A stretch of 64,000 nt of DNA from an uncultured Methanomassiliicoccaceae archaeon (GCA_905187815.1 CAJJJM010000005.1:1-64000), one strand, 5' to 3'; positions 42,327-50,885 are shown, numbered from the stretch's first letter. Notes: generated from the sequence alone by a model not told the origin. Numbers and translations: made by a program.

Positions 42327-44354
42327 GTGCCGGACCGAAACAGTGATGACCAGGTCGCTCATGGGTCCCGCATGGTCGGTCGCAGTCCCGTTCTATCCGT
42401 GAGGGGCCATCCCCTGGACGATCAGCAGCTGGCCGCGGTCATGGATGACGCGGACACCCAGCTCGTCATAGCGGCTGCTGGGACCGGTAAGACGACGACC
42501 CTCGTGGGGAAGGTCAGGCATCTCGTGGATTCCGGTGTCGATCCCCGCGGCATCCTTCTGATATCCCTTACGAACAACACGGTGGCGGACCTCCGCCGCG
42601 CGGTGGATTCGGAGTTCGGCGGCAGTTTCCCTGGGGATGTGATGACCATCCATGCCCTGGGCAACCGGATACTCCGGATGAGGCCCTGCGTTGGGAAGGA
42701 CAGGGCACAGCTGATCGGCGGGATCATGTACGAATCCGCCGAGGAGGACCGCAGGTTTGCCAAGGCGCTGCTCCTGTACGTGGAGGGTCTCCGCACAGTC
42801 GGGTTCTCCGACCTGTCCCTCAACGGCATGAGCATACGCAACCGCGGCCTCCGCATCTTCGCCGATGCCCTCTTCGAATGCGGGCTCGGCTGCAGGTACG
42901 AACGTCCCGTGGTGTCCGACAAGGAGGTGAGGCCCGCATCCCTTTCGGCGGAGGACGGCCATGGGCACAGGTTCACCGTTTACTCGGATGATGATGTGGT
43001 GAAGAAGGCGGCGAAGGACACCTCCGAGGTGTGGGAGTATCTGGAGCGCCATGGGTTCCCATGCGAGAGGATGAACCCCAACGACCTCGCGGCCGAGGTC
43101 ATCAAGGCCTGGGGTGACAGGCTCCCGGAGGCCATGGGCGCCCTGATATCGAGGTGCAAGTCCACGCGCACCACGATGAGCGACCTCAGGAGGGCGAACG
43201 GCCGCAACCCTACTGCGGTCCGTCCGAGGGTGGACGAGAAGCTGTTCCTTCTGGACCGTGTCTGGGACATGTACAATCTCACTTGCATGAGGGGTCGCAT
43301 GGCCGACTACGACGACATGGTCATCCAGGCCACAGAGCTGGTGCGCTCAGGTGGACCGTTCGGCAAGCGCTATACGCACGTCCTCGTGGACGAGTACCAG
43401 GACGTCTCTCCGACCCTGGTCGATCTTCTGAAGGCCATCCGCTCTAGGACCGGGTTCAGGCTGTTCTGCGTGGGGGACGACTGGCAGAGCATATACTCGT
43501 TCAGCGGAGGGGATGTCTGGCAGTTCTACGACTTCGAGAGCATCTGGGAGGGGTTCGGCACGATCTCCGTCTCAAGGATAGAGACGACCTACCGCTGTCC
43601 GCAGACGCTGGTCGACCTGTCCGGGAGGTTTGTGTCCGCCAATCCGATGCAGCAGAGGAAGGATGTGAAGGGGGTCCGCGACCCGCCCTTCCGTCCCGTA
43701 CAGCTGCTGCCGGTTAATTCCGACCGCGACATCCCACGTGCAGTTGCCAACCGTCTGGATTTCATCGACCCATCGGAGTCCGTGTTCATCATAGGGAGGA
43801 CCAGGGCGGACATCTACGCCCTCGGCTACGGGAACGGCCAGTTCGCGTTCAGCATGTCCGGGCAGTCGGGGTCGGTGGACATGGTGTACCGCAGATGGGA
43901 GGATGACGAGGATGACTGGGTTGACGTAAGGCCGGTCAGGTTCCTCACCGCCCACTCGTCCAAGGGTCTTGAGGCGGACAACGTCTTCGTGATAGCCGAC
44001 AGGGACCGCGGAGGGTTTCCCAACACGGTGTCCGACGAGCTCTCGGACCTCTTCGAAAGAAGGGACGAGGGCATCCCGATGGCGGAGGAGCGCAGGGTGT
44101 TCTATGTGGCCATGACGAGGGCCAGGAAGAGGCTCTTCATCATCAACCGCACCGACGACGACCACTATGCCCAGTCCGCCAGGTCCCCCTTCGTGACCGA
44201 GCTGCTGGGCCAGAGTCCGGTCCTCTCCAGGTCGACCCCGTTCTGTCCCGAATGCTTCGGTCCCGTAAGGATCGTGGAGTACAACGGTAAGAGGTTCTAC
44301 GGCTGCTGCGACTATCCCAACTGCAGGGGCGTTCGCAGGTTCGACGGCATCTGA
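42327..44354 (+). CDS. UvrD/Rep-family DNA helicase with C-terminal zinc ribbon (helicase IV-like)
   Basis: A 675-residue SF1A helicase. Motif I 'IAAAGTGKTTTLVGK', motif II 'VLVDEYQDVSPTLVD', 'GDDWQSIYSFSGGD' and 'AHSSKGLEADNVFV', and motif VI 'YVAMTRARKRLFI' are all intact. The last 40 residues form a topoisomerase-type zinc ribbon, 'CPECFGPVRIV' plus 'CCDYPNCRG', for single-stranded DNA. The domain plan is that of helicase IV-like repair helicases. The frame starts with GTG at 42327; an ATG 48 nt downstream (MVGRSPVLS) is an alternative. Monocistronic. Confidence 0.88.
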   Translation: MPDRNSDDQVAHGSRMVGRSPVLSVRGHPLDDQQLAAVMDDADTQLVIAAAGTGKTTTLVGKVRHLVDSGVDPRGILLISLTNNTVADLRRAVDSEFGGSFPGDVMTIHALGNRILRMRPCVGKDRAQLIGGIMYESAEEDRRFAKALLLYVEGLRTVGFSDLSLNGMSIRNRGLRIFADALFECGLGCRYERPVVSDKEVRPASLSAEDGHGHRFTVYSDDDVVKKAAKDTSEVWEYLERHGFPCERMNPNDLAAEVIKAWGDRLPEAMGALISRCKSTRTTMSDLRRANGRNPTAVRPRVDEKLFLLDRVWDMYNLTCMRGRMADYDDMVIQATELVRSGGPFGKRYTHVLVDEYQDVSPTLVDLLKAIRSRTGFRLFCVGDDWQSIYSFSGGDVWQFYDFESIWEGFGTISVSRIETTYRCPQTLVDLSGRFVSANPMQQRKDVKGVRDPPFRPVQLLPVNSDRDIPRAVANRLDFIDPSESVFIIGRTRADIYALGYGNGQFAFSMSGQSGSVDMVYRRWEDDEDDWVDVRPVRFLTAHSSKGLEADNVFVIADRDRGGFPNTVSDELSDLFERRDEGIPMAEERRVFYVAMTRARKRLFIINRTDDDHYAQSARSPFVTELLGQSPVLSRSTPFCPECFGPVRIVEYNGKRFYGCCDYPNCRGVRRFDGI

Positions 44355-44370
44355 TCGACAGATCGGGGAT

Positions 44371-44778
44371 TCAGAGCTTCCTGATCCCGTCGGCTATCCT
44401 CTCCTCCAGACGCTCCAGCCCCGACTCTCCGTCCGTTCCGCCCAGGGCTCTCATGGCGCGCCTGACGTGCTCGTCGCTCCTCACCGCCTTCCTGTCGGCG
44501 GATCTCTTCTGGATGACGGACACGATCCAGTTTCCAACGGATGCGATGCAGGCTATCACGATCGTCGTGCATACCAGGATGAAAAGCGAGGTGAACAGGC
44601 GGTTCTCCGGTGACGGGGCCAGGTCTCCGTATCCGACCGTGGTCACGGTGTATACGGTGAAGTACGCGGAGTCCAGCAGGCTCCATCCCTCCAGCCATGC
44701 GAAGGCGATGGTTCCGAGGACCAGTATCAGTGCCATCGCCGAGAGGGCGTAGACGACGTATCTCTCATCATCGCTCAT
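44371..44778 (-). CDS. Two-helix potassium channel, type B copy 2
   Basis: A 135-residue channel subunit with two transmembrane helices around a pore loop. The filter is canonical: 'YTVTTVGYGDLAPSPENR'. Outer helix 'VVYALSAMALILVLGTIAF' and inner helix 'LFTSLFILVCTTIVIACIA', then a basic-acidic cytoplasmic tail. The ATG at 44778 overlaps the upstream type A gene by 11 nt. It aligns with the type B gene at 45204 ('FAWLEGWSLLDSAYF' versus 'FCHLEGWSVFDSFYY') better than with its immediate neighbour. Confidence 0.85.
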   Translation of the reverse strand: MSDDERYVVYALSAMALILVLGTIAFAWLEGWSLLDSAYFTVYTVTTVGYGDLAPSPENRLFTSLFILVCTTIVIACIASVGNWIVSVIQKRSADRKAVRSDEHVRRAMRALGGTDGESGLERLEERIADGIRKL

Positions 44779-45181
44779 CTCTCGTCTCCTCCAGTGCCCG
44801 ATCGACGGATTCCTTGGACAGGCCCCTTGACTCCGCCCATCTGTATAGCGACTCCAGGTTCCGTCTGCGTCTGTCCTCGACCTCCTTCTCAAGCGCGTCA
44901 TGGCGCTTGGCGTGCCTGTCCAGGATCATCCCTCCTACGACACCGAGGGCGGATGTGATCCCGACGGTCCCGAACAGCATCACCGCTATCGCGATGATCC
45001 TCCCCTCCTCTCCGGAGGGTGTTACATCCCCGTATCCGACCGTCCAGAGGGTCTGGACCACGAAGTAGAACGAGTCGGTGGCGCTCATGTCGCAGGCCCA
45101 CATGGCGGCGACAGTGGCACCGATGATGAGGGCGGCCATGTACGCGACCACCATCCATAGGTACGAGGGATACCTGTCCAT
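44768..45181 (-). CDS. Two-helix potassium channel, type A copy 2
   Basis: A 137-residue subunit: helix 1 'WMVVAYMAALIIGATVAAMW', pore 'FVVQTLWTVGYGDVTPSGEEG', helix 2 'IAIAVMLFGTVGITSALGVVGG', then a charged coiled tail ending 'SVDRALEETRDER'. It is the paralogue of the type A gene at 46071 ('VVQTLWTVGYGDVVPAGDIG'). It overlaps the following type B gene by 11 nt, so the A and B subunits are translationally coupled and may assemble together (inference). Confidence 0.85.
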   Translation of the reverse strand: MDRYPSYLWMVVAYMAALIIGATVAAMWACDMSATDSFYFVVQTLWTVGYGDVTPSGEEGRIIAIAVMLFGTVGITSALGVVGGMILDRHAKRHDALEKEVEDRRRRNLESLYRWAESRGLSKESVDRALEETRDER

Positions 45182-45195
45182 GGACAGGTCTGGGG

Positions 45196-46071
45196 TTATG
45201 CGGTTATAATGGTTGCTGGGGTCGGCGCCTGCCGGATTCGGGTTGGAGGTCCAGGCTGTCCGCCTCCGTCCTGTTCATCGCCCTGCTCCCCTCCTCCATG
45301 ATCCTGTCCAACTCCATCTCCAGCTCCGAGGTGTCCGCCCCGAGTCCCCTGAGAGCCTTCTTGACCTCCCCGAACTCCTCCATGAACCTCCGCATTGAGC
45401 GTCTGCGGGTGACCGTGTCGAGTATCCACTGGCCGACGTTCGCCGCCAGGGACAGGACGAGCGTCGCCCCGATCATCATGAAGACCGAGGCCACCAGCCT
45501 GTTGTCGGGGGACACGACCAGGTCGCCGAATCCCGCTGTGGTCGACGTGCAGAACACGTAGTAGAACGAGTCGAAGACGCTCCATCCCTCGAGATGGCAG
45601 AAGACCGCCGTCGAAACCACAAGGAACACCGCCACCAGCGCGCTCCATCTGATGAGTTCGGCATCGGTGCCTCTCATGACCGAGCACCTCCTCCACGGCC
45701 TCCCTGTCGACGCCGTTCTCGTCAGCCCATCTGAAGACGGCCTCGCGCATCTGGGCGAGACGGCGTGAAGCCTCTTCCTCGACCCTGCGCTGACGGACGA
45801 TGAACCTGTCCAGGACTATCCCGCTCACGATACCGATGGCGGACAGGACCCCCACGGTCCCGAAGAAGTTCAGGGCCAGCGTTATGGACTTCCCTATATC
45901 GCCCGCCGGCACCACATCGCCGTATCCGACGGTCCACAGGGTCTGAACGACATAGTAGAACGAGTCGACCGGGTCCAGGTCGGTGAAGCGGACGGTCACC
46001 GCGGTGCCCGCGACGATCACCACCGCTATGTAGGCGGCGAGTATCAGCAGGTATCTGACGCGGGTGTCCAT
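45196..46071 (-). CDS. Two-helix potassium channel, type A copy 1 (long out-of-frame tail)
   Basis: The first 135 or so residues are a full type A channel: helix 1 'YLLILAAYIAVVIVAGTAV', pore 'VVQTLWTVGYGDVVPAGDIG', helix 2 'LALNFFGTVGVLSAIGIVSG', tail 'FRWADENGVDREAVEEVLGHER' to about 45665. From there the frame stays open for another 155 codons across the entire type B gene in a different phase and stops at 45196. That tail is probably not conserved; the paralogue at 44768 stops at the matching point. Either the ancestral stop was lost by a small indel or the protein really carries the tail. Confidence 0.75.
   Translation of the reverse strand: MDTRVRYLLILAAYIAVVIVAGTAVTVRFTDLDPVDSFYYVVQTLWTVGYGDVVPAGDIGKSITLALNFFGTVGVLSAIGIVSGIVLDRFIVRQRRVEEEASRRLAQMREAVFRWADENGVDREAVEEVLGHERHRCRTHQMERAGGGVPCGFDGGLLPSRGMERLRLVLLRVLHVDHSGIRRPGRVPRQQAGGLGLHDDRGDARPVPGGERRPVDTRHGHPQTLNAEVHGGVRGGQEGSQGTRGGHLGAGDGVGQDHGGGEQGDEQDGGGQPGPPTRIRQAPTPATIITA
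45204..45677 (-). CDS. Two-helix potassium channel, type B copy 1, with TAGFGD filter
   Basis: A 157-residue subunit. Helix 1 'LIRWSALVAVFLVVSTAVF', pore 'FCTSTTAGFGDLVVSPDNR', helix 2 'VASVFMMIGATLVLSLAANVG'. The selectivity filter reads T-A-G-F-G-D rather than T-V-G-Y-G-D. A GFG core occurs in some functional K+ channels, but the V-to-A change at the second filter position is unusual and may alter selectivity or make this a non-conducting partner. It lies wholly within the out-of-frame 3' part of the type A copy 1 frame. Confidence 0.8.
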   Translation of the reverse strand: MRGTDAELIRWSALVAVFLVVSTAVFCHLEGWSVFDSFYYVFCTSTTAGFGDLVVSPDNRLVASVFMMIGATLVLSLAANVGQWILDTVTRRRSMRRFMEEFGEVKKALRGLGADTSELEMELDRIMEEGSRAMNRTEADSLDLQPESGRRRPQQPL

Positions 46072-46116
46072 GGAACCTCGACACCTGCGTCTGGTTATAC
46101 GTTTTTCCCGAGGGTC

Positions 46117-47058
46117 TCATCGGTCCGGGCACGACTCCGCCCCTGCCTGGCGACGGTCGGACTCGAGCGTTTCCCATGTGAGGATGACGGTGCCCAGGGC
46201 CATCACCGCAAGTGCGACGGCGAACGTCCATGTGAGTTCCTCGCCCAGGAGCAGCAGGGAGATGAAAGCGCCTATGAACGGTGACATGGCGTAGTACGCG
46301 CTCACCTTGGCCGCTCCCAGCTTCCCCTGTGCGGATATGTAGAAGAAGAGGCTCATGCCGTAGGAGACGAATCCGAGGAGCAGCGCTCCTGCGATCTCCG
46401 ACAGTGTCGGTGAGCCGATTCCCATGAACGTCGCGATCAGCAAGGCTCCGAGTCCTGAGAATGTCCCCTTGATCACGACGATGCGGAGCGGGCCGCTGTC
46501 GGAGAGCCTGCGTGTGCAGTTGTTCTCGAGTCCCCAGCACACGCATGCCAGGATGACCGCGAGGGAGCCGTGTGAGAACGTGAGCTCCCCTGTCCCCGCG
46601 GTGGACAGTATCACCGCCGAGATGGTGATCAGGATGACCGCTGTCCACGTCCTCGAAGAGACCTTCTCCCCGAACAGGAGCAGAGCGATCAGCGTGGTGG
46701 CGACTATCTCGAAGTTGTTCAGAAGGGAGACCGACGATGCTGTGGAGTTCAGAAGACCGTACATCAGCAGTATCGGCGCGGCTATGTCCAGGACCACCAT
46801 GCCGATGATGTACGGCATGTCACCACGGGTCAGAGGGCGTTCCTCCCTGCGGCTGGAAGGGGAGGCGGACCTGACGGCGAGCATCCCGATACCGGCTCCG
46901 AGGTAGAGCAGCGACGCCATCAGATAAGGTGAGACGTCCTCCAGGAGGATCTTCGAAATGGGCGAGCTCAGCGCATAGAAGAGGGCTGCAAGAACCGCGA
47001 ATGCGATCGCCTTCGAAGCCGTCCCGTTCATGACACGACCCAGTGGGAGGGACGTCAT
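46117..47058 (-). CDS. EamA-family (DMT) transporter
   Basis: A 313-residue membrane protein with ten hydrophobic helices in two EamA repeats: 'ALFYALSSPISKILLEDVSPY' opens repeat 1 and 'LACVCWGLENNCTRRLSD' repeat 2. Members export metabolites or amino acids; substrate unknown. Start 47058 fits a TATA-like TTATTATCC about 30 nt upstream; ATG 47031 (MNGTASKAIAF) is the alternative. Single gene on the minus strand, divergent from htpG. Confidence 0.85.
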   Translation of the reverse strand: MTSLPLGRVMNGTASKAIAFAVLAALFYALSSPISKILLEDVSPYLMASLLYLGAGIGMLAVRSASPSSRREERPLTRGDMPYIIGMVVLDIAAPILLMYGLLNSTASSVSLLNNFEIVATTLIALLLFGEKVSSRTWTAVILITISAVILSTAGTGELTFSHGSLAVILACVCWGLENNCTRRLSDSGPLRIVVIKGTFSGLGALLIATFMGIGSPTLSEIAGALLLGFVSYGMSLFFYISAQGKLGAAKVSAYYAMSPFIGAFISLLLLGEELTWTFAVALAVMALGTVILTWETLESDRRQAGAESCPDR

Positions 47059-47115
47059 AAAGATTTCGTTTTAGCTATTGGTAGGATAATAACAATTCTA
47101 TATTCGTGGCACCTG

Positions 47116-47199
47116 GGTGTTACCGCTCTGGGAAGTCGGCGGAGGCCATGCCAAAATCCCAGGAAGGGTAACACCACGGGCCGGAGGTGTTCCGGCCCG
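47116..47199. ncRNA. Candidate structured RNA or regulatory element
   Basis: Three strong nested and adjacent stems: GGTGTTACC (47116-47124) with GGTAACACC (47167-47175), nine perfect pairs; inside it CTGGGA (47128-47133) with TCCCAG (47157-47162); directly after it, one nt apart, CGGGCCGGA/TCCGGCCCG (47177-47185, 47191-47199), nine pairs. The loop GGTGT of the last hairpin can also pair with the ACACC of the first stem. The strand is uncertain; a minus-strand TATA box CTATAAAAAC (47290-47299) would drive a transcript starting near 47268. It does not match tRNA, SRP, RNase P or a riboswitch I know. Confidence 0.45.
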
Positions 47200-47290
47200 G
47201 TACGGCTCTCCCGGAATGGTCCGGATGTGGACACGGGCTTCCTGATCGTACAGTTTCGGCGAAGTCGTCATCACTGCGTCCAACATCCTG

Positions 47291-47361
47291 TTTTTATAGA
47301 AATCTTATTATAGAAGTTCTAACAGTAGAATCGCCGTTGCGACCCCGGCGGAAACCGGGGT
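47291..47361 (+). promoter_or_regulatory. htpG promoter and leader hairpin
   Basis: Two TATA-like boxes, TTTTTATAG (47291-47299) and TTATTATAG (47305-47313), precede a leader holding a hairpin ACCCCGG-CGGAAA-CCGGGGT at 47342-47361, 24 nt before the htpG ATG. The hairpin could tune translation or mRNA stability. Confidence 0.45.
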
Positions 47362-47385
47362 GTCATCACAATCGAAGGCGATAGG

Positions 47386-49299
47386 ATGGCAAAGAAACAA
47401 TTCAAAGCGGAATCCAAGCAGCTTCTCAACCTGATGATCAACTCGATATACACCCACAGGGAGATCTTCCTGAGGGAGATCATATCCAACGCGTCTGACG
47501 CCATAGACAAGCTCTACTACAAGTCCATAACCGAGCCGGACGTGGCCGTGGCCAGGGAGGACTTCAGGATCGACGTCTCATACGACAAGGATGCCCGCAC
47601 CGTCACCGTCTCGGACAACGGTATCGGCATGACCAAGGAGGACATGGATGCCAACCTCGGCGTCATCGCACACAGCGGATCCCTCGATTTCAAGAAGGAG
47701 ATGGAGGAGAAGGCCGACGTTGACATCATCGGACAGTTCGGAGTCGGGTTCTACTCCGCGTTCCTGGTTGCCGACAGGGTCACCGTGAGGTCGAAGGCCT
47801 ACGGCCAGGAACAGGCGTGGGAGTGGACGAGCGAGGGTGCCGACGGCTACACGGTCAAGGAATGCCAGAAGGACTCCTGGGGCACCGATGTGATCATGCA
47901 CCTCAGGCCCGACGACGACAACGAGTGCTACTCCGACTATCTGGACTCCTACAGGCTCAGGGATCTGGTGAAGAAGTACTCCGACTACGTCCGCTGGCCT
48001 ATCCACATGGACGTGGAGAAGGAGGATTATGTCGACACCGGCGAGAAGGACGAGAACGGCGAGCCCAAGAAGGACTGGGTGACCAAGATCGAGAACGAGG
48101 TCGTCAACAGCATGGTGCCCATCTGGCAGCGCGGCAAGGACGAGGTCTCAGATGAGGACTGCAAGAAGTTCTACAAGGAGAAGTTCCGCGACTGGGAGGA
48201 TCCCGTGTCCGTCATCAGGGTCAACGCAGAAGGTGTCGTGAACTACCGTGCCCTCCTGTTCATCCCCAAGGTGGCGCCGTTCAACTTCTACAGCAGGGAC
48301 TACGAGCCCGGTCTGGAGCTGTACTCATCCGGTGTCCTGATCATGGACAAGTGCAAGGACGTCCTTCCAGACTGCTTCAGGTTCGTCAGGGGAGTGGTCG
48401 ATTCCCCGGATCTGTCCCTGAACATTTCCAGGGAGATGCTCCAGCACGACAGGCAGCTCACCACCATCAGGGCCAACCTGGAGAAGAAGATCAAGGCGGA
48501 GCTGACCAGGCTCCTGGAGGAGGACAGGGCGACCTACGAGGAGTTCTTCGGCCACTTCGGGCCTCAGCTCAAATACGGCATCATCCAGGACTACGGGATG
48601 AAGGCGGACGTCCTGAAGGACCTCGTCCTGTTCCACTCTTTCGACAAGGACAAGCTGGTGACGCTGAGGGAGTACAGGGACGCCATGCCCGAGGACCAGC
48701 CCAAGATCTACTACGCCGCGGCTGAGTCCGTCGCCAGGGCGAAGCAGGTCCCACAGACCGAGCAGGTCAGGGCCAAGGGCTACGACATCCTGTGCTTCGG
48801 CGAGGACATGGACGAGTTCGCCGCGAAGACCCTCAGAGAGTACGACGGCAAGGAGTTCTGCGACGTGTCCGGAGGCGACCTCGGACTGGAGTCCGAGGAG
48901 GAGAAGAAGGCCTCCGACGAGAGGCAGGAATCCGAGAAGGAGGTCCTGGACTTTGTGAAGGAGACTCTCGGCGACGATGTCGTCGACGTGAGGGCCTCCA
49001 GGACCCTCAAGTCCCATGCCGTGTGTCTCAGCACCGACGGCGACGTCTCCCTGGAGATGGAGAAGTACTTCGCGTCCATCCCCGGCGACGAGAACCGCGG
49101 CATCAAGGCGAAGCGTGTGCTCGAGGTCAACATCGACCATCCCGCCTACGCCGCGCTGAAGAAGGCCTATGCGGAGGACAGGGACAGGGCCAAGGAGATG
49201 GCCGAGATCATGTACGACCAGGCGGTCCTCATCGCGGGGATGCCCCTTGACGACATGCTCGGTTACTCCGAGAAGGTGTTCAGGCTCTTCGGCCAGTAA
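47386..49299 (+). CDS. htpG: HtpG, Hsp90-family chaperone
   Basis: A 637-residue Hsp90 of the bacterial HtpG type. N-terminal GHKL ATPase: 'LREIISNASDAIDKLYY', 'VSDNGIGMTKEDMD', 'IGQFGVGFYSAFLVAD'. Middle domain with 'SGVLIMDKC' and the catalytic Arg region 'NISREMLQHDRQL'; a C-terminal dimer domain ends 'LDDMLGYSEKVFRLFGQ'. It refolds and activates client proteins with ATP. HtpG is absent from most archaea, so the gene was probably acquired from bacteria. Weak AAGG lies before the ATG. Confidence 0.95.
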   Translation: MAKKQFKAESKQLLNLMINSIYTHREIFLREIISNASDAIDKLYYKSITEPDVAVAREDFRIDVSYDKDARTVTVSDNGIGMTKEDMDANLGVIAHSGSLDFKKEMEEKADVDIIGQFGVGFYSAFLVADRVTVRSKAYGQEQAWEWTSEGADGYTVKECQKDSWGTDVIMHLRPDDDNECYSDYLDSYRLRDLVKKYSDYVRWPIHMDVEKEDYVDTGEKDENGEPKKDWVTKIENEVVNSMVPIWQRGKDEVSDEDCKKFYKEKFRDWEDPVSVIRVNAEGVVNYRALLFIPKVAPFNFYSRDYEPGLELYSSGVLIMDKCKDVLPDCFRFVRGVVDSPDLSLNISREMLQHDRQLTTIRANLEKKIKAELTRLLEEDRATYEEFFGHFGPQLKYGIIQDYGMKADVLKDLVLFHSFDKDKLVTLREYRDAMPEDQPKIYYAAAESVARAKQVPQTEQVRAKGYDILCFGEDMDEFAAKTLREYDGKEFCDVSGGDLGLESEEEKKASDERQESEKEVLDFVKETLGDDVVDVRASRTLKSHAVCLSTDGDVSLEMEKYFASIPGDENRGIKAKRVLEVNIDHPAYAALKKAYAEDRDRAKEMAEIMYDQAVLIAGMPLDDMLGYSEKVFRLFGQ

Positions 49300-49458
49300 A
49301 CAGTGAAAAAACAGGGGCGGGGATGGACCCCTCCCCTCATTCCAATAACCCGGATTTCCTATCGTATGTTTCTTTGGATTCCAGGGTTTCACATCAATCT
49401 GAAGTCCCATTGTTTCGAATGGCCATCACGCGGTAAGCTTCCTTGTGGGAACCAAGGC

Positions 49459-49512
49459 TCTAGCGTCGCTAGACCATATCTGGTAAGCATATGTCCTTGG
49501 TCAGGACATATG
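49459..49512 (+). promoter_or_regulatory. Palindromes at the start of the AlbA_2 gene
   Basis: A 15-bp palindrome TCTAGCG-T-CGCTAGA lies at 49459-49473. A 9-bp inverted repeat CATATGTCC-7 nt-GGACATATG at 49488-49512 ends in the ATG start codon itself (49510-49512). As RNA it would hide the start; as DNA it would suit a dimeric repressor. The rest of 49300-49458 holds no gene. Confidence 0.45.
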
Positions 49513-50876
49513 ATCTCCATGATAGAGGATGATCGCACCGAGTTCAAATTCTCCTGGGCTGACAAGTATCTTAGGAACGTGGCGGCTCTCGCCAACCCGG
49601 CGGTGGACGGATCTACATCGGTGTGGACGACCACGGTGACGTCGTGGGTGTCGATGACATCGTCCGTCTGTTGAAGCTCATACCGGACAAGATCCAGACG
49701 ACACTGAGGATAATCCCTACCGTCAGGCACCTGACCAGTGATGGACTGGACTACATCGAGATTGATATCAACCCAGGAGTGCATCCTGTGTTCCATGATG
49801 GAGGCATCTGGGTGAAGACCGGAAGCACGACCCGCAGACTGGAGAACGGGGAGCTCAGCAGCTTCCTCTCTCAGAACCCTCAGATGGCATGGTCCAGCTA
49901 TCCTGCAGACGGATTCACGTTCGATGACATAGACACCTATGCCTTCAGGGAGTTCAAGAAGCTCGCAAGGGATCTAGGGCAGCTCACGGATTCAGAGATG
50001 GAGCTCCCGACCGAGGCGATACTCGATAAGCTGGAGCTGACGGCAGGAGGGAAGCCGTCCCGTGCCGCCGTGATGCTGTTCACGAATTCCCCGGAGAGGA
50101 TCTCCGGAGGGGCGATGATACGTATAGCCCGTATGAAGGATGCAGACGTCCTGTTCTACGATGAGATCAGGGCGCCCCTCTACCTCCAGGTGGACATGGC
50201 CGTCAATCTGATCAAGATGAAGTATACGATCTCCCCGGTGGGATATAGGGGTCTGTCGATGGTCGAGTACACCCCGTATCCGTTAACCGCCGTTCGCGAG
50301 GCGATACTCAACGCCATCATCAACAACGACTACGGGCAGATGGTGCCTGTGAAGATCATGGTGTACGACGACCATATGGAGATTCTGAACATCGGAGGGA
50401 TACCCTACGGAACCAATCTCGAATCGATCATGAGGGATCACGTATCCAGGCCAAGGAACCGTGGCATCGCGTTCGTCTTCAGGTTGGTCAAATACATCGA
50501 ACATTTCGGTCGCGGTCTGGAGAAGATCAACAGATCCTATGACGGAACCGATGTCACCCCTCCCAGTTATGATGCCAACAATGTGATGTTCTTCGTTAGG
50601 TTCGAGAACATCGTCAAGGCTAAGGGAATAGTATCGAGCGATTTCTACGGTAATCCTCTGGAACCTGAGGTGGAGATCCAAGATGATGGCGGAAGGGCTG
50701 CAGTCATCTCAGCGATTTCAAACGATTCCGGAATCACACTCAAGGGGCTTGAAGAAGCTACCGGACTTTCGTACAAGAAGGTGCGTCAGATTAGAGAGGA
50801 ACTTGTGGCACAGGGTTTGATTAAGAATCAGGGGACAAATAGGAAGCCTATGTGGAAAGTAATCGAAAAACTCTGA
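49510..50876 (+). pseudogene. AlbA_2/Schlafen-type ATP-binding protein (RecG-related) with one frameshift
   Basis: The N-terminus MISMIEDDRTEFKFSWADKY + LRNVAALAN is the standard AlbA_2 opening. At 49594-49600 (AACCCGGC) one base is missing relative to the expected 'ALANAGGGRIYIGVDD'; the remaining gene continues in the next frame as 'GGGRIYIGVDDHGDVVGVDD' and on for 417 codons from the ATG at 49623. The body contains the HATPase-like region 'AVREAILNAIINNDYG' and 'HFGRGLEKINRS', and a C-terminal winged helix 'KGLEEATGLSYKKVRQIREE'. The ATP/DNA-binding family (COG2865) is linked to regulation or defence. It may be a true mutation, phase variation or a sequencing error. Confidence 0.75.
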
Positions 50877-50885
50877 TTGCAGATT

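Noticed and set aside
47098..47286. 62-codon minus-strand frame across the structured region before htpG
   Set aside because: No ribosome binding site, Pro/Arg/Thr-rich composition without family; the base-paired structure explains the sequence better.
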